Positions 27,101-35,884 are shown, numbered from the stretch's first letter. The stretch is 64,000 bases of DNA from JAUSIF01 sp040901465 (GCA_040901465.1 JBBDYN010000051.1:1-64000), one strand, 5' to 3'. The notes: generated from the sequence alone by a model not told the origin. Program-made: numbers and translations.

Positions 27101-27167
27101 GGATGACAGGGGTGCGGACAGGCGACATCGCCATTCGAACCGCAATTCGAAAGCCGAGGGGGATCAT
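24136..27167 (-). CDS. Large exported repeat protein: propeller-like head, His-rich 12-residue repeats, 63-bp tandem repeats (contains assembly gap)
   Basis: A signal peptide (IAQGTLAAALLLQAGAATA, cut before QQQ) is followed by a beta-propeller-like region of about 550 residues (VFGVAIDDASPPNIYVAATA, IAYDRWSRQLYVTDLETGMI). From about residue 609 come about six copies of SHxRFGSHxxxx, then DPxPVH/DPKH segments, then tandem 21-residue units of the type AIKDGKIKxKDPEPVHGAxQS. The tail is PPTPPPGPK, KEIVVPKETKQIVVPK and Lys/Glu-rich, ending DEKK. One hundred Ns interrupt the repeats and break the apparent frame; using the repeat phase, the frame resumes and stops at 24136. ATG 27134 is an alternative start. 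The function is unknown; a surface or envelope role is inferred. Confidence 0.6.
24450..24868 (-). repeat. 63-bp tandem repeat array (coding), interrupted by the gap
   Basis: Unit boundaries recur at exactly 63 bases: 24450, 24513 and 24576 below the gap, and 24680, 24743 and 24806 above it. Units below the gap encode KIKAKDPEPVH and those above encode KIKGKDPEPVH; outer units diverge. Near-identical units explain why the assembly failed here. Confidence 0.9.
24580..24679. other. Assembly gap of 100 N
   Basis: A run of exactly 100 N, the conventional length for a gap of unknown size, lies inside the tandem repeat. Repeat phase requires the true missing length to be 59 plus a multiple of 63 (or a 4-base overlap). 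Confidence 0.97.
25120..25340 (-). repeat. 36-bp coding repeat (SHxRFGSHxxxx)
   Basis: Within the large exported protein, a 12-residue unit recurs about six times with diverging spacers (GQQQ, WPAM, NQYW, NLKW, SSKA, QPVA). His occupies positions 2 and 8 of nearly every unit, giving a strongly periodic His/Phe pattern. Confidence 0.85.
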
Positions 27168-27497
27168 CGTTTGTTTTCCGGTGGAGGGGACGCGAGGCCA
27201 ACCAGCATAGTGTGCACTGGAGCTTGGCGATAGTAATCCTCGAAGCGGAATGAACTGGCCATGAACGGTGCGGGTTGCGCTATTTAGAGCTTGTTTTGAC
27301 TGCGGGATTGACCGGGTGGGCGCAACCGGGCGCAAGGCTCCGGGCCGGTTGGGCGTGGGCCGGCGGCGGCAAGGAGTGTTCGCCTCTCGGATGTTGGCGC
27401 CTGCGCGAACGGTTGCATGGGACACTTGCCCTGTGCGATCAACGGTCGCCTCAAACTTTCCCAGTCGACTGACCGGCGCACTGACACGGAGGAGTTC
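27168..27497. other. Divergent intergenic region
   Basis: About 330 bases between the exported repeat protein and the fifth amidohydrolase. A GGACACTTGCCCTG fragment (27420-27433) matches the core of the dispersed repeat at 7141. No convincing promoter, RNA gene or small ORF with a Shine-Dalgarno was found, other than the CGGAGGAG motif serving the downstream gene. Confidence 0.5.
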
Positions 27498-28523
27498 ATG
27501 CGGATCGACGCGTACAATCATTTCTTCCCCAAGAAATATTACGAAAGAATGGGCGAAGTCGGCGCCGGATTGAAGGACATGTTCAACCGCACGCGCGCGA
27601 TCCCGTGCATCCACGATCTCGACGAGCGCTTCCGCGTGATGGACATGTTTTCCGATTACGCGCAGATCCTGTCGCTGCCGGCGCCGCGGCTTGAGCTGAT
27701 CGCCAAGGGCGATCCGAAGGTTGCGCTCGATCTCGCCAAGATCGGCAATGACGGGCTTGCCGAGCTCGTTGCCAAGCATCCGGACCGGTTTCCCGCCTTC
27801 ATCGCGCAGGTGCCGCTCGTCGCATCGGATGCGGGCAGTGCCGAAACCGAGCGCGCGATCAACCAGCTCGGCGCCGTGGGCGCGCAGATCTACACGAACG
27901 TCAGCGGCAAGCCGCTCGACCGACCGGAGTTTGAGCCGTTCTTCGCGTTGATGAACAAGATCGGCAAGCCGATCTGGATTCATCCGGATCGGCCAGCGAC
28001 GCATCCGGACTATCTCGACGAGAAGAAGTCGCTCTATGAAATCTGGTGGACGTTTGGCTGGCCGTACGAAACGAGCGTCGCCATGGCACGCCTCGTGTTC
28101 TCGAAGACGCTCGACAAGTATCCGGGCCTGAAGATCATCGTGCATCATCTCGGCGCGATGGTGCCGTACTTCGAGGGCCGCGTGGGTCCGGGCTGGGACC
28201 AGCTTGGCGCGCGCACGACCGACGAAGACTACGTCGCGCTGCGCAAAAGCCTGAAGAAGCGGCCGTTCGACTACTTCAAGCAAGACTTCTATGCCGACTC
28301 GGCGGTGTTCGGGTCCAAGGCGGCGACTGTTTGCGGCCTCGAATTCTACGGCGTTGACCGCGTCGTGTTTGCATCTGACAGCCCGTTCGACCCGGAAAAG
28401 GGGCCGGGCTATATCCGCGAGACGATCAAAATTCTCGATGCGCTGCCGCTCAGCAAGGAAGACCGCAACAAGATCTATTACAAGAACATCGAGAAGCTGA
28501 CGGGCAAGAAGTTCGTGAAGTGA
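27498..28523 (+). CDS. Amidohydrolase 2 family protein with altered HxH motif
   Basis: A 341-residue COG2159 member. The ATG at 27498 is fixed by CGGAGGAG just upstream; the 27 codons before it are not conserved in type. The N-terminal metal motif is MRIDAYNHFFPK, with Tyr where the first His of HxH normally stands. Other ligand positions are present: PIWIHPDRPA, IIVHHLGAM and VFASDSPFD. The substrate is unknown. A strong hairpin begins at its last codon. Confidence 0.83.
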   Translation: MRIDAYNHFFPKKYYERMGEVGAGLKDMFNRTRAIPCIHDLDERFRVMDMFSDYAQILSLPAPRLELIAKGDPKVALDLAKIGNDGLAELVAKHPDRFPAFIAQVPLVASDAGSAETERAINQLGAVGAQIYTNVSGKPLDRPEFEPFFALMNKIGKPIWIHPDRPATHPDYLDEKKSLYEIWWTFGWPYETSVAMARLVFSKTLDKYPGLKIIVHHLGAMVPYFEGRVGPGWDQLGARTTDEDYVALRKSLKKRPFDYFKQDFYADSAVFGSKAATVCGLEFYGVDRVVFASDSPFDPEKGPGYIRETIKILDALPLSKEDRNKIYYKNIEKLTGKKFVK

Positions 28524-28540
28524 CGCCGGTACGGCGTCAC
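28520..28540 (+). terminator. Stem-loop overlapping the amidohydrolase stop codon
   Basis: GTGACGCC and GGCGTCAC form a perfect 8-bp stem with a 5-base loop, and the TGA stop lies within the stem. No T-tract follows, so it may be a weak or Rho-assisted terminator or a 3-prime-end stabiliser. Confidence 0.4.
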
Positions 28541-28714
28541 CCGGGATCGTTCTCGGCAAGTGGCACGTGATCCCCGATCAACGACTCAATAGCTTGCCGT
28601 GCTGGACCCTCGCATCGCTCGGCGACGCGGCGTCCACGTTAACGAGCTCCGCGCTGCGGCGCATCCGGGATGACGAATTGATTTGACCGTCGCCCTCGGC
28701 TGAGACGACGTGCA

Positions 28715-30442
28715 TCAATACGGCACGATAATGTTCACGAGCGCTTGGCGCTTTTCCTTCATCACCGCGTCGCGGGCGCGCGCCAGTACGCCGGGCAATT
28801 CCTGCGGCTTCTCGACGCGCGCACCGAATCCGCCCTGGGCCGTGACGAGTTCGTCATAGGGCGGGCTGGGGTCGAGGTCGGCCAAGAAACGGCCGTCGTT
28901 CTCGCCGGCGACCCCGTCCTTGAACATCGACATGGTGGCGCGGCGCACCGCGCCGTAACGGCTGTTGTTGAAGATGATCGTGAGCACGGGAAGCTTGTGC
29001 CGCTCGCCGACCCAGTGGCTGACGGTGGGATTGGTGAACATGTAGGTGCCGTCGCCCAATGTCGCGACCACGAGCTTTTCGGGCGCGGCGAGTTTTGCGC
29101 CAAGCGCCGCACCCAGTCCCCAGCCGAGACCGCCGGCGGTGCTCGTGCCGAAATAGGTGCCGGGCTTCTCGCGCGGGCAATGCTCGAGCGAGAGCGGATA
29201 CTCGTTGAAGATCACGGCGTCGGCGCCGACCGCGTCGGCGACGCACTTGCTGGCATAGGGAACGGTAATCTTGTCGCCGGGTGCTTCGCCCGCCTTCTCT
29301 GCCTTGGCGCGGCGGGCGTCAGTCTGCTCGGAAATGCGCTTGCGCCGCGCGGAAATGCGGTCCGCATCCGGCGCGGCCTTGGCGACTGCCGCATCGAGGG
29401 CGCTGATAGCGGCCGCCGTTGCCGCGGTGATCGTCAGATCGCTCGGGAAGCTGCGGATCGGATAGCGAACGAAGGCGGGGTCTTCGCCGATGTTTGCGAC
29501 CTTGCAGCCGGACGCGAGGCTGTGATCGACCGGATACCAGGGCACTTCGCACTCGATCACCACCACCAAGTCGGCTTCGGCGAGCGCCGGGCCGTGATCG
29601 TGGCCGAGATGCATGGGGTGGCTGTTCGGCAGATTCATGAAACGCGGGTTGAACGACACGACCGGTATGGCCCAGCGCTCGGCAAAGGCGGCGAGCAGGC
29701 CGACCGCACTCGTGTCGCGCCCCGATGTGGCTGTGATCAAGAGCGGCCGTTCGGCTGAGGCGATCCAGCGCGCGAGCGTCTCGATCGACTTCGGATCGGC
29801 ATGCGGTGGCGCCGCGACCGCGCGCGGACGCACGGGCTCGATCGGGCCGTCGAGGGAGGCGGCAAGCGGCTCGCGCGGCAGCGTGAGATAGACCGGGCCC
29901 TGCGGCGAGGTCATCGCCACTTCCAACGCGCGCACGACCACGTCGCCCACTTGCGACGGCACGCGCAACTCGTAATCCCATTTCACGAACTCGCGCACCA
30001 TGCCGGCTTGGTCGAACATTTCCTGGCCCCAATGGATCTGGCGCATGCGCGCGCCGAATTGTCCGCTCTCGGTGATCGGGCTGCGGCCGGCGGCGAGCAG
30101 GAAGGGCGCGCGCTCGCGCGAGAGATTGGCGAGATTGTTAATCGCGTTGGCGGTGCCTACATTGACGTGAACCATGACCGCCTGTGGGCGGCCAGTCATG
30201 AGATAGGCGCCGTGCGCCATGGCGACCGCGAGATTCTCATGCGGTACGAGAATCGGCTGCGGTACCGGCATGTTGGTGCGCTTCGCGCGCTCGAACGCTT
30301 CGACTACCGGTGGAAAGTCGGTGCCCGGATTGGCGAAGAAATAATCGACGCCGTGGGCGGCGAGCGCGGACAGAAACAGTTCGCCCGCGATCGGCTGGCG
30401 GCCCGGATTCTCGCGCTGCTGCGTTGCTGACTTGGCGCTCAT
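28715..30442 (-). CDS. Thiamine diphosphate-dependent enzyme (acetolactate synthase/decarboxylase superfamily)
   Basis: A 575-residue three-domain ThDP enzyme. The N-terminal pyrimidine domain has YFFANPGTDFPPVVEAFE and the catalytic Glu in LVPHENLAVAMAHGAYL. The C-terminal domain carries the cofactor motif GDGTYMFTNP...FNN. The ATG at 30442 gives MSAKSATQQ and a normal N-terminus; the frame is open further upstream but only as a shadow of glk. It resembles benzoylformate decarboxylase, sulfopyruvate decarboxylase or ALS-like proteins; the substrate cannot be assigned. It is divergent from glucokinase. Confidence 0.87.
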   Translation of the reverse strand: MSAKSATQQRENPGRQPIAGELFLSALAAHGVDYFFANPGTDFPPVVEAFERAKRTNMPVPQPILVPHENLAVAMAHGAYLMTGRPQAVMVHVNVGTANAINNLANLSRERAPFLLAAGRSPITESGQFGARMRQIHWGQEMFDQAGMVREFVKWDYELRVPSQVGDVVVRALEVAMTSPQGPVYLTLPREPLAASLDGPIEPVRPRAVAAPPHADPKSIETLARWIASAERPLLITATSGRDTSAVGLLAAFAERWAIPVVSFNPRFMNLPNSHPMHLGHDHGPALAEADLVVVIECEVPWYPVDHSLASGCKVANIGEDPAFVRYPIRSFPSDLTITAATAAAISALDAAVAKAAPDADRISARRKRISEQTDARRAKAEKAGEAPGDKITVPYASKCVADAVGADAVIFNEYPLSLEHCPREKPGTYFGTSTAGGLGWGLGAALGAKLAAPEKLVVATLGDGTYMFTNPTVSHWVGERHKLPVLTIIFNNSRYGAVRRATMSMFKDGVAGENDGRFLADLDPSPPYDELVTAQGGFGARVEKPQELPGVLARARDAVMKEKRQALVNIIVPY

Positions 30443-30566
30443 GCTCGGACGCTCCGGCGCTGCCGTTCTTATTCGTTGATTATTCTCGGATTTTCGTTCT
30501 ATCCGAGGCGGCCCGCCTTTACAATCGGCTGCGTTCTCGACTCCGCTTCGCCCGCAGGAAATCGCA

Positions 30567-31502
30567 ATGACGGCTCCCGTGCTCGTTGTCGATGTGGGAG
30601 CGACTACGAGCCGCTTCGCGCTCGCGCGGGCGGACGGTTCGCTCGACGCGGTGCGCGCGGTTGCCAATGACGAGGCGGCGGATCTTGCGACCGTATTGGA
30701 CGCAGCACTCGCGGCGAGCGGGTCGGTTCGGCCGGTCGCGTGCGTGCTCGCAGTGGCCGGACCGGTCGACGGGGACTTGGTGAAGCTCACGAACCGGCCA
30801 TGGTCGTTTTCGCAGCGCGGGTTGAGGAACGAGCTGAAATTATCACGTCTCGTTGTGGTGAACGATTTCGTGGCGGCCGCGCACGCCCTGCCGGCGCTGC
30901 GGCAGGCCGATCTCGTCGCGGTTGGCAGCGGGCGAAGCGAGCCGCGCGGAACCATGCTCGTGTGCGGACCCGGCACCGGCTTTGGTGCGGCGTGCTTGCA
31001 CCGCGATCGCGGCAAGCCGCGCGCGGTCGCGAGCGAAGCGGGACACATGCGGCTCGGGGCTGCAACGGCGGATGAAGCACGCATCGTCGCGCATCTCGTG
31101 CGCGAGGAAGGGCCCGCCGTGATCGAGCACGTGCTGTCGGGACCTGGGCTCGGGCGGCTGCACCGTATTCTCTCGGGCGAAGACGCGAACGCTGAAGCGA
31201 TCATTGCTGCGGCTCGGCTCGGCAAGAAAGGCGCTCGCGAAACGGTCAATGCGTTCCTGCGCCTGTTCGGGCGGGTTGCAGGCGATCTCGCGCTTGCGTT
31301 TGACGCGCGCGGCGGCGTGTTCATGGCCGGCGGGATCGGGCGCGCGCTCGCGCCGTTCTTCGCTTCGTCGCCGTTCCGCACGGTGTTCGAGGAGCATCCG
31401 CCCTATCAGGCGCGGCTCGCGGCGATCCCGACCTGGGTGATCGCGCACGCGGCGCCCGGGCTTGTGGGTGCGGCGATGCTCGCGCGGACGATCCGGCGCT
31501 AG
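30567..31502 (+). CDS. glk: Glucokinase
   Basis: ATP-dependent glucose phosphorylation at the entry to glycolysis or the Entner-Doudoroff route. The 311 residues show the phosphate-1 loop LVVDVGATTSRFAL, the sugar-binding VVVNDFVAAAHALP (catalytic Asp in ND), GPGTGFGAACL, EAGHMRLG and the late FMAGGIGRAL. This is the Glk family of PF02685, not the ROK type. AGGAA lies seven bases before the ATG. Confidence 0.9.
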   Translation: MTAPVLVVDVGATTSRFALARADGSLDAVRAVANDEAADLATVLDAALAASGSVRPVACVLAVAGPVDGDLVKLTNRPWSFSQRGLRNELKLSRLVVVNDFVAAAHALPALRQADLVAVGSGRSEPRGTMLVCGPGTGFGAACLHRDRGKPRAVASEAGHMRLGAATADEARIVAHLVREEGPAVIEHVLSGPGLGRLHRILSGEDANAEAIIAAARLGKKGARETVNAFLRLFGRVAGDLALAFDARGGVFMAGGIGRALAPFFASSPFRTVFEEHPPYQARLAAIPTWVIAHAAPGLVGAAMLARTIRR

Positions 31503-31577
31503 AGCATGATCTATTCCGAAAACCGGATTCCGCCTCGGATCAAGTCCGGGGCTGGCTTTTTCGGGATCACGTTCTCG

Positions 31578-32132
31578 TCAGGCGAGACCGAGATCGGCAA
31601 GCGCGGCTGCGTGGTGCGCGGCCGAGTCTTCGCTGAAGCAGCAGTAAATCACGTGCGGCACCGCGTGGCCGGAGGCGGCATCGGCGACCACGGTCGAGAC
31701 CGCGATGCGCGCGGCGCGGTCTAATGGAAAGCGATAGACGCCGGTCGAGATCGCCGGGAAGGCGATCGATTGCAGCTTGCGGGCACGCGCAAGTGTGAGC
31801 GAAGTGCGATAGCAGCTTGCGAGGAGGTCATCTTCGCCGGCCGTGCCACCGTTCCATACGGGTCCCACCGCGTGGATCACGTAGCGCGCGGGCAGATTGT
31901 AGCCGCGCGTAATCTTGGCCTCGCCGGTGGCGCAGCCGCCGAGTGTCCTGCACTCGGCGAGCAGCTCGGGTCCAGCCGCGCGATGGATCGCCCCGTCGAC
32001 GCCACGGCCGCCGAGAAGCGAGGTGTTCGCGGCATTGACGATGGCGTCCACCTTCAGGCGGGTAATGTCGCCGATGACGATTTCCAGGCGCGTCGCGTGC
32101 GTTTCGGCGGATCGATAAAGGCGCGGTTCCAT
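31578..32132 (-). CDS. Macro-domain protein, O-acetyl-ADP-ribose deacetylase type
   Basis: A 184-residue single macro domain. Ligand-binding segments are GDITRLKVDAIVNAANTSLL, GGRGVDGAIHRAAGPEL and AFPAISTGVYRFPLDRAARI, as in MacroD/YmdB enzymes that hydrolyse O-acetyl-ADP-ribose or remove ADP-ribose from proteins. It ends downstream of glk on the opposite strand. It lies 33 bases downstream of the patatin stop, so it may be the last gene of the bdhA-patatin-macro run. Confidence 0.9.
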   Translation of the reverse strand: MEPRLYRSAETHATRLEIVIGDITRLKVDAIVNAANTSLLGGRGVDGAIHRAAGPELLAECRTLGGCATGEAKITRGYNLPARYVIHAVGPVWNGGTAGEDDLLASCYRTSLTLARARKLQSIAFPAISTGVYRFPLDRAARIAVSTVVADAASGHAVPHVIYCCFSEDSAAHHAAALADLGLA

Positions 32133-32165
32133 GCGCCGAATTCTATCGCCCGCGCATATGGCCCG

Positions 32166-33215
32166 CTAGATGAGCTCCTTCGCCGGATCGAGCGTGGCGC
32201 GGCGTCCGAGGGCGGCGAAATTCTTCTTCAGGAAGGCTTCGGCGGCGGCGCGCCCGATGTCGCGCAAGTGCAGGAAGAACGGCCACTCCGTGTTGAACTT
32301 CGAACTCGAGGCGAGGTCCGCGAGCTCCCCGTCGCCGGCGATGCGGTGGAGCCGCAAATTGCGGTGACCGCTCTTTCCGGTCCAGCGCCGCATGAGTCCG
32401 CCCTCGATCAGCCGGCGCACGAAACCGATCGCGCGGAATTCGGAGAGCAGCGAGGCGTTGAACGTAATCTCGTTGATGCGGTTCAGGATATCGCGCGCGG
32501 TCTGCGGCGTTTCCTCCCGGTTGACCGGGTTGGTTTGCACGAGGATCACGTCGTCGGTGCGCGTCGCGCGGAAGAATGGGAAAAGTGGCGGATTGCCGAC
32601 GTAACCGCCGTCCCAGTAAGGCGTACCGTCGATCTCGACCGCCTTAAACAGGAACGGCAGGCAGGCCGACGCCATCACTGCGTCGGGCGTGATTTCCTCG
32701 GAACGAAAAATGCGCGCCTTGCCGGTGCGGACGTTGGTGGCGGAGATGAAGAGCTTCAGTTTCTTGCTGGCGCGCACCGCTTCGAAATCCACTTCGCGCT
32801 CCAGAATCTCGCGCAGCGGATTGATGTTGAACGGATTGAAGTCATAGGGCGAGAGAAACCGGCTCGCGACGTCAAAGGCGAGAAACGCCGGGTTCTGATC
32901 GAGCGACCAATTGCCGAGGAAGCGATCCATCAGGCTGCGTTGAATCGGGTTCATGCGACCGTCGCGGGAAACCGCACGCCAGAATTTTTGCAGCGCCTCG
33001 CGCGCGCCGTGGCGGCCGTCATGCTCGAAGCCGGATGCGAGCACGACCGCGTTCATGGCCCCGGCACTCGTGCCCGAGACGCCGTCGAAGCTCAGGCGCC
33101 CGTCTTCCAGGAGCCGGTCGAGCACGCCCCAGGTGAAGGCGCCGTGCGCGCCGCCGCCCTGCAAGGCGAGGTTCACGACCTTCGGGGAGCGCCTGGCTTT
33201 ACTGAAGACCATCAA
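32166..33215 (-). CDS. Patatin-like phospholipase
   Basis: A 349-residue alpha/beta hydrolase with the patatin Ser-Asp dyad: LALQGGGAHGAFTWGVLDRL (oxyanion Gly run), GVSGTSAGAMNA (nucleophile in GTSAG) and YWDGGYVGNPPL (Asp in DGG). There is no signal peptide, so it is cytoplasmic. It starts 15 bases after bdhA on the same strand; with PHB genes also in the window, a role at polyhydroxybutyrate granules is possible but inferred. Confidence 0.88.
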   Translation of the reverse strand: MMVFSKARRSPKVVNLALQGGGAHGAFTWGVLDRLLEDGRLSFDGVSGTSAGAMNAVVLASGFEHDGRHGAREALQKFWRAVSRDGRMNPIQRSLMDRFLGNWSLDQNPAFLAFDVASRFLSPYDFNPFNINPLREILEREVDFEAVRASKKLKLFISATNVRTGKARIFRSEEITPDAVMASACLPFLFKAVEIDGTPYWDGGYVGNPPLFPFFRATRTDDVILVQTNPVNREETPQTARDILNRINEITFNASLLSEFRAIGFVRRLIEGGLMRRWTGKSGHRNLRLHRIAGDGELADLASSSKFNTEWPFFLHLRDIGRAAAEAFLKKNFAALGRRATLDPAKELI

Positions 33216-33230
33216 ATCGGTTGCGCCGGC

Positions 33231-34013
33231 TCAGGCCGCGGTCCAGCCGCCGTCGATCGGGTAGGCGGCACCGGTCATCGTCGCGGCCGCGTCGCTGCAA
33301 AGGAACACGGCAAGCACTCCGATGTTGTCGGGTATCGTGAAGGCATGCATGGGCTGCTTTTCGGAGAGCAGCGCCAATTTCTCCGCTTCGATGGGCTGAC
33401 CGGAGGCCACGGCTCGCGCGGCAATTTGCTGCTCGACAAGTTGAGTCAACACCCAGCCGGGACAGATGGCGTTGCAGGTGATCCCGTCATTGGCGTTCTC
33501 GATGGCGACCACTTTCGTGAGTCCGATGAGCCCGTGCTTCGCGGCGACGTAAGCGACCTTCTGTGCGCTTGCAACAAGTCCATGCGCCGAGGCGATGTTG
33601 ATGATACGTCCCCACTTGCGCTTCTTCATGCCGGGCACGGCGGCGCGGATGGTATGAAACGATGATGAGAGATTGATCGCGATCACCGCGTCCCATTTCT
33701 CGACGGGAAATTCCTCGATCGGCGACACGTGCTGGATCCCGGCATTGTTGACGAGCACGTCCAGGGAGCCAAAGCGCTTTTCCGCGCCGCGGATCATCGC
33801 CGCAATCTCATCGGGCTTGGTCATGTCGGCTGGCGAATAGGAGACCTCGACCTTATGTTCCTTGGCGATGGAGCTTCGGAGCTTTTCGATCTGGCTCGCG
33901 TCGCCGAATCCGTTCAGAGTCAGTTTGGCACCGGCGCTCGCGAGGGCGCGCGCAATCGCCAGGCCGATGCCACTCGTGGATCCGGTGACGAGTGCGTTCT
34001 TTCCCTTAAGCAA
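33231..34013 (-). CDS. bdhA: 3-hydroxybutyrate dehydrogenase (TTG start)
   Basis: NAD-dependent oxidation of 3-hydroxybutyrate to acetoacetate, used when PHB is degraded. A short-chain dehydrogenase of 260 residues with TGSTSGIGLAIA, NNAG, the catalytic Ser in NIASAHGLV and YVAAK. The start is taken as TTG at 34013 (LLKGKNALVTG) because GGAG lies seven bases upstream and the length matches the family. An ATG at 34073 would add a Cys-rich leader unlike any dehydrogenase. It forms an operon with patatin. Confidence 0.9.
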   Translation of the reverse strand: MLKGKNALVTGSTSGIGLAIARALASAGAKLTLNGFGDASQIEKLRSSIAKEHKVEVSYSPADMTKPDEIAAMIRGAEKRFGSLDVLVNNAGIQHVSPIEEFPVEKWDAVIAINLSSSFHTIRAAVPGMKKRKWGRIINIASAHGLVASAQKVAYVAAKHGLIGLTKVVAIENANDGITCNAICPGWVLTQLVEQQIAARAVASGQPIEAEKLALLSEKQPMHAFTIPDNIGVLAVFLCSDAAATMTGAAYPIDGGWTAA

Positions 34014-34121
34014 GGCGCGGCTCCGTGCGAATTTGCAGGCTGATTGTGCGCTGCAACATAGATGCAGCCGCACGGTTTCTCAAGGGGTGACACCGCGATA
34101 GAATGACCCGGGAAAGCGCCG

Positions 34122-34607
34122 ATGAAATCAGGATTTCCCGCAGTAAATCACGATCACGCGCGATGCGTCGCCGATACGCTCACTCGCGCCGAGGAGGCGT
34201 GCGACCGGAGCGGCCGGCGGCTTACACCGCTGCGCCGGCGCGTGCTCGAGGCGCTCGCGGAAAGCCATTCGCCGGTCGGCGCCTACGACATTGTCGAACG
34301 GTTGAAGAAGGCGAGCGAAGCAGCGCCCGCCATGTCGGTCTATCGCGCGCTCGATTTTCTGGTCACAGAGGGGCTCGCGCATCGCATCGAGAGCCGCAAC
34401 GCGTTCCTCGCCTGCAACCGCGGGCACGATTCCGACGAGGTTGTCGTGTTCCTGTTGTGCGAGTGTTGCGGAACCGTGGCAGAAGTGAGGTCGGACGCGG
34501 TGGGCCGCGATCTCGCGCGGGCCGCGGGCGCCGTCGGGTTCGAGACGCACGCGCCGGTGCTGGAGATCAAGGGCCTGTGCGAAGCTTGCCGCGCCGAAGC
34601 GCGCTGA
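34122..34607 (+). CDS. Fur family regulator, Zur-like
   Basis: A 161-residue metalloregulator with an N-terminal winged helix (RLTPLRRRVLEALAESHSPV, SVYRALDFLVTEGLAHRIES) and a C-terminal metal domain with Cys pairs CECCG and CEAC plus CNRGHDSDE. The pattern fits Zur, the zinc uptake repressor, better than iron Fur. It lies five bases upstream of ispG in the same direction, which suggests cotranscription rather than regulation of ispG. Confidence 0.82.
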   Translation: MKSGFPAVNHDHARCVADTLTRAEEACDRSGRRLTPLRRRVLEALAESHSPVGAYDIVERLKKASEAAPAMSVYRALDFLVTEGLAHRIESRNAFLACNRGHDSDEVVVFLLCECCGTVAEVRSDAVGRDLARAAGAVGFETHAPVLEIKGLCEACRAEAR

Positions 34608-34611
34608 TCGC

Positions 34612-35883
34612 ATGACGAAGATGACTCCCATCGAAGAGAGGGGCGGCCCGGCGCCACGCCGGCAAACGGTGCCCGTGCAAATCGGCGCGGTCACTGTCGG
34701 CGGCGGCGCGCCGATCGTCGTGCAGTCGATGACCAATACCGACACGGCGGACGTGGAAGGCACCGCGCGCCAGGTGGCGGCGCTCGCACACGCGGGCTCA
34801 GAACTCGTGCGCATCACGGTGGACCGCGACGAAGCTGCCGCGGCCGTGCCGAAAATCAAGGAGCGGCTTGCGCGCATGGGCGTCGAGGTGCCGCTGATCG
34901 GCGACTTCCACTACATCGGCCACAAGCTGCTCGCGGATCATCCGGCCTGCGCCGAGGCGCTCGACAAATACCGGATCAATCCCGGCAACGTTGGCTTCAA
35001 GGACAAGAAAGACCGGCAGTTCTCGGCGATCATCGAGACCGCGCTGAAATACGGGAAGCCCATTCGCATCGGCGCGAATTGGGGCTCGCTCGATCAGGAA
35101 TTGCTGACCCATCTCATGGACGAGAACGCGCGTTCGCCGGAACCCATGGACGCACGCGCGGTCACACGCGAGGCCATGGTGCAGTCGGCGCTGTTTTCGG
35201 CGGCGCGAGCGGAAGAGATCGGGCTCGCGCGCGACTGGATTATTCTTTCGGCGAAAGTCTCGGCCGTGCAGGATCTGATCGCGGTCTATGACGAGCTCGC
35301 CCGCCGCTCCGACTATGCGCTGCATCTCGGTCTCACCGAGGCCGGTATGGGCTCGAAGGGGATCGTCGCATCGAGTGCCGCGCTCGGCGTGCTCCTGCAG
35401 CGCGGGATCGGCGACACGATCCGAATTTCGCTGACGCCCGCGCCAGGCGGCGACCGCACGCGTGAAGTGCAGGTGGCGCAGGAGCTTTTGCAGACCATGG
35501 GCCTGCGCGCGTTCGTGCCGCTCGTCGCGGCGTGCCCGGGATGCGGGCGCACGACCTCGACCACGTTCCAGGAGCTAGCGAGCGACGTACAGACTTTCAT
35601 CCGCGACCGCATGCCGGAATGGAAGAAGCATTATCCCGGCGTCGAGACGCTTTCCGTCGCGGTCATGGGTTGCATCGTGAACGGCCCCGGCGAGTCGAAG
35701 CACGCGGACATCGGCATTTCACTGCCGGGCACGGGGGAACAGCCGACGGCGCCCGTCTTCATCGATGGCAAGAAAGCGGCCACGCTGCGCGGGCCGACGC
35801 TTGGCGCGGATTTTAAGAGCATGGTCGAAGATTACGTGGCGCGTCGCTTCTGCGTCGCCGCGCGCCGGCCGGCGGCCGAATAA
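34612..35883 (+). CDS. ispG: 4-hydroxy-3-methylbut-2-enyl diphosphate synthase
   Basis: A [4Fe-4S] enzyme converting MEcPP to HMBPP in the methylerythritol phosphate pathway. The 423 residues show PIVVQSMTNTDTADVEGT, YRINPGNVG, RIGANWGSLDQ and the cluster Cys residues in ACPGCGRTT and VMGCIVNGPGE. It is convergent with ispA two bases away, placing two isoprenoid genes back to back. Confidence 0.97.
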   Translation: MTKMTPIEERGGPAPRRQTVPVQIGAVTVGGGAPIVVQSMTNTDTADVEGTARQVAALAHAGSELVRITVDRDEAAAAVPKIKERLARMGVEVPLIGDFHYIGHKLLADHPACAEALDKYRINPGNVGFKDKKDRQFSAIIETALKYGKPIRIGANWGSLDQELLTHLMDENARSPEPMDARAVTREAMVQSALFSAARAEEIGLARDWIILSAKVSAVQDLIAVYDELARRSDYALHLGLTEAGMGSKGIVASSAALGVLLQRGIGDTIRISLTPAPGGDRTREVQVAQELLQTMGLRAFVPLVAACPGCGRTTSTTFQELASDVQTFIRDRMPEWKKHYPGVETLSVAVMGCIVNGPGESKHADIGISLPGTGEQPTAPVFIDGKKAATLRGPTLGADFKSMVEDYVARRFCVAARRPAAE

Positions 35884-35884
35884 C

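Noticed and set aside
27168..28559. Long minus-strand open frame continuing upstream of the exported repeat protein.
   Set aside because: It is a shadow of the amidohydrolase on the plus strand; the signal peptide places the real start near 27167.
30443..31381. N-terminal extension of the ThDP enzyme frame over glk.
   Set aside because: The extension has no family similarity and lies opposite a well-supported glucokinase gene.
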